Shown here: positions 12,062-12,244 of the stretch, piece after piece
How the letters are laid out: each line of letters opens with the position of its first letter
How positions within the stretch are numbered: the stretch's first letter is position 1
From: Baffinella frigidus
Taxonomy: Eukaryota > Cryptophyceae > Cryptomonadales > Baffinellaceae
Assembly: GCA_026770585.1 (NCBI GenBank)
Contig: MU646412.1
Span: forward strand, 768,626 to 780,869
Length of the DNA: 12,244 nucleotides
Reading direction: 5' to 3'
Program-made: the position numbers and the translations under genes
Notes under the pieces: generated by a model
The model's input: the letters and a program-made list of their open reading frames with translations, nothing else
Told to the model about the DNA's origin: nothing
The model's database searches: none

Positions 12062-12244
12062 CGCTCTGTCTCTCTCTTGCTCTCTCGCGCGCTCTCTCTC
12101 TCTCGCGCGCGCGCGCTCTCTCTCGCTCTCTCGCTGGCTCTCTCTCTCTCTCGCTGGCTATCTATCTTTTTTTCTCTCTCTCTCTCAATCTCAATCTCTG
12201 TCTCTCTCTCAATCTCAATCTCTCTCTCTCTCTCTCTCTTTCTC
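12014..12244 (+). repeat. CT and CG microsatellite to the window end
   Basis: A long CT run, then alternating CG stretches (about 12045-12064 and 12107-12116), then CT with CTATCT, TTTTT and CAATCT interruptions, running off the window. The alternating CG could adopt Z-DNA; such tracts are prone to assembly error. Confidence 0.95.

Overview
The window looks like nuclear, gene-poor, repeat-dense DNA of a eukaryote, probably a unicellular alga or another protist. Supporting signs are an interstitial block of TTTAGGG-type telomere repeats, long CT/CG microsatellites, homopolymer runs, mixed base composition, and no operon-like packing of reading frames. No tRNA, rRNA, transposase, reverse transcriptase or housekeeping gene was recognised. 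The translated ends of one element (5612-5733) vaguely resemble repeat-derived peptides I recall from cryptophyte algal gene models. That is memory only and weak evidence for the lineage.

The dominant content is about thirty short (about 95-335 bp) inverted-repeat (foldback, MITE-like) elements, which I estimate cover about 40% of the window. Many fall into families with two or more copies: B (213, 2792, 5187), C (497, 3417), E (1267, 4260), F (2299, 4198, 7157, 7533), H (1651, 8297), I (4779, 8915), J (3734, 4962), L (5351, 9554), S/T (9376, 10651) and Z (2651, 3284, 10378, 11731). Others are single here: A, G, M, N, O, P, AB, AC, R. Several sit inside other repeats, and related empty sites can be read in the same window: E1 in a dispersed repeat, E2 in F2, AC in C2, B1 between units of a 33-bp satellite, and F4 inside a unit of a 31-bp satellite.

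Layout. 1-2050: A, B1 in the 33-bp array, C1, E1 and the palindromic dimer H1. 2050-2650: F1, poly-G and telomere-like repeats. 2650-4200: Z1, B2, AB, Z2, C2 with AC, J0. 4200-5735: F2/E2, G, I1, J1, B3, L1, M. 5735-6930: the only gene-like stretch, GC-rich, with a candidate minus-strand reading frame (signal-peptide-like start, Gly/Lys repeats, acidic tract) and otherwise weak coding signs. 6930-8440: N, F3, tandem repeats with F4, O, P, H2. 8440-10520: I2, R, S, L2, a hairpin pair, Z3. 10520-12244: truncated T, microsatellites, a 91-bp direct repeat, Z4 and a terminal CT/CG microsatellite.

The most unusual signal is that, in several families, arm sequence differs between copies while staying matched within each copy. 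Family I is the clearest case: a 4-nt block flanked by CG switches from CCAG to TTAA together at three positions of the element. H1 is a near-perfect palindrome made of two head-to-head copies of the unit found singly as H2. Nothing here shows how these non-coding elements are mobilised; any enzyme would have to be encoded elsewhere.
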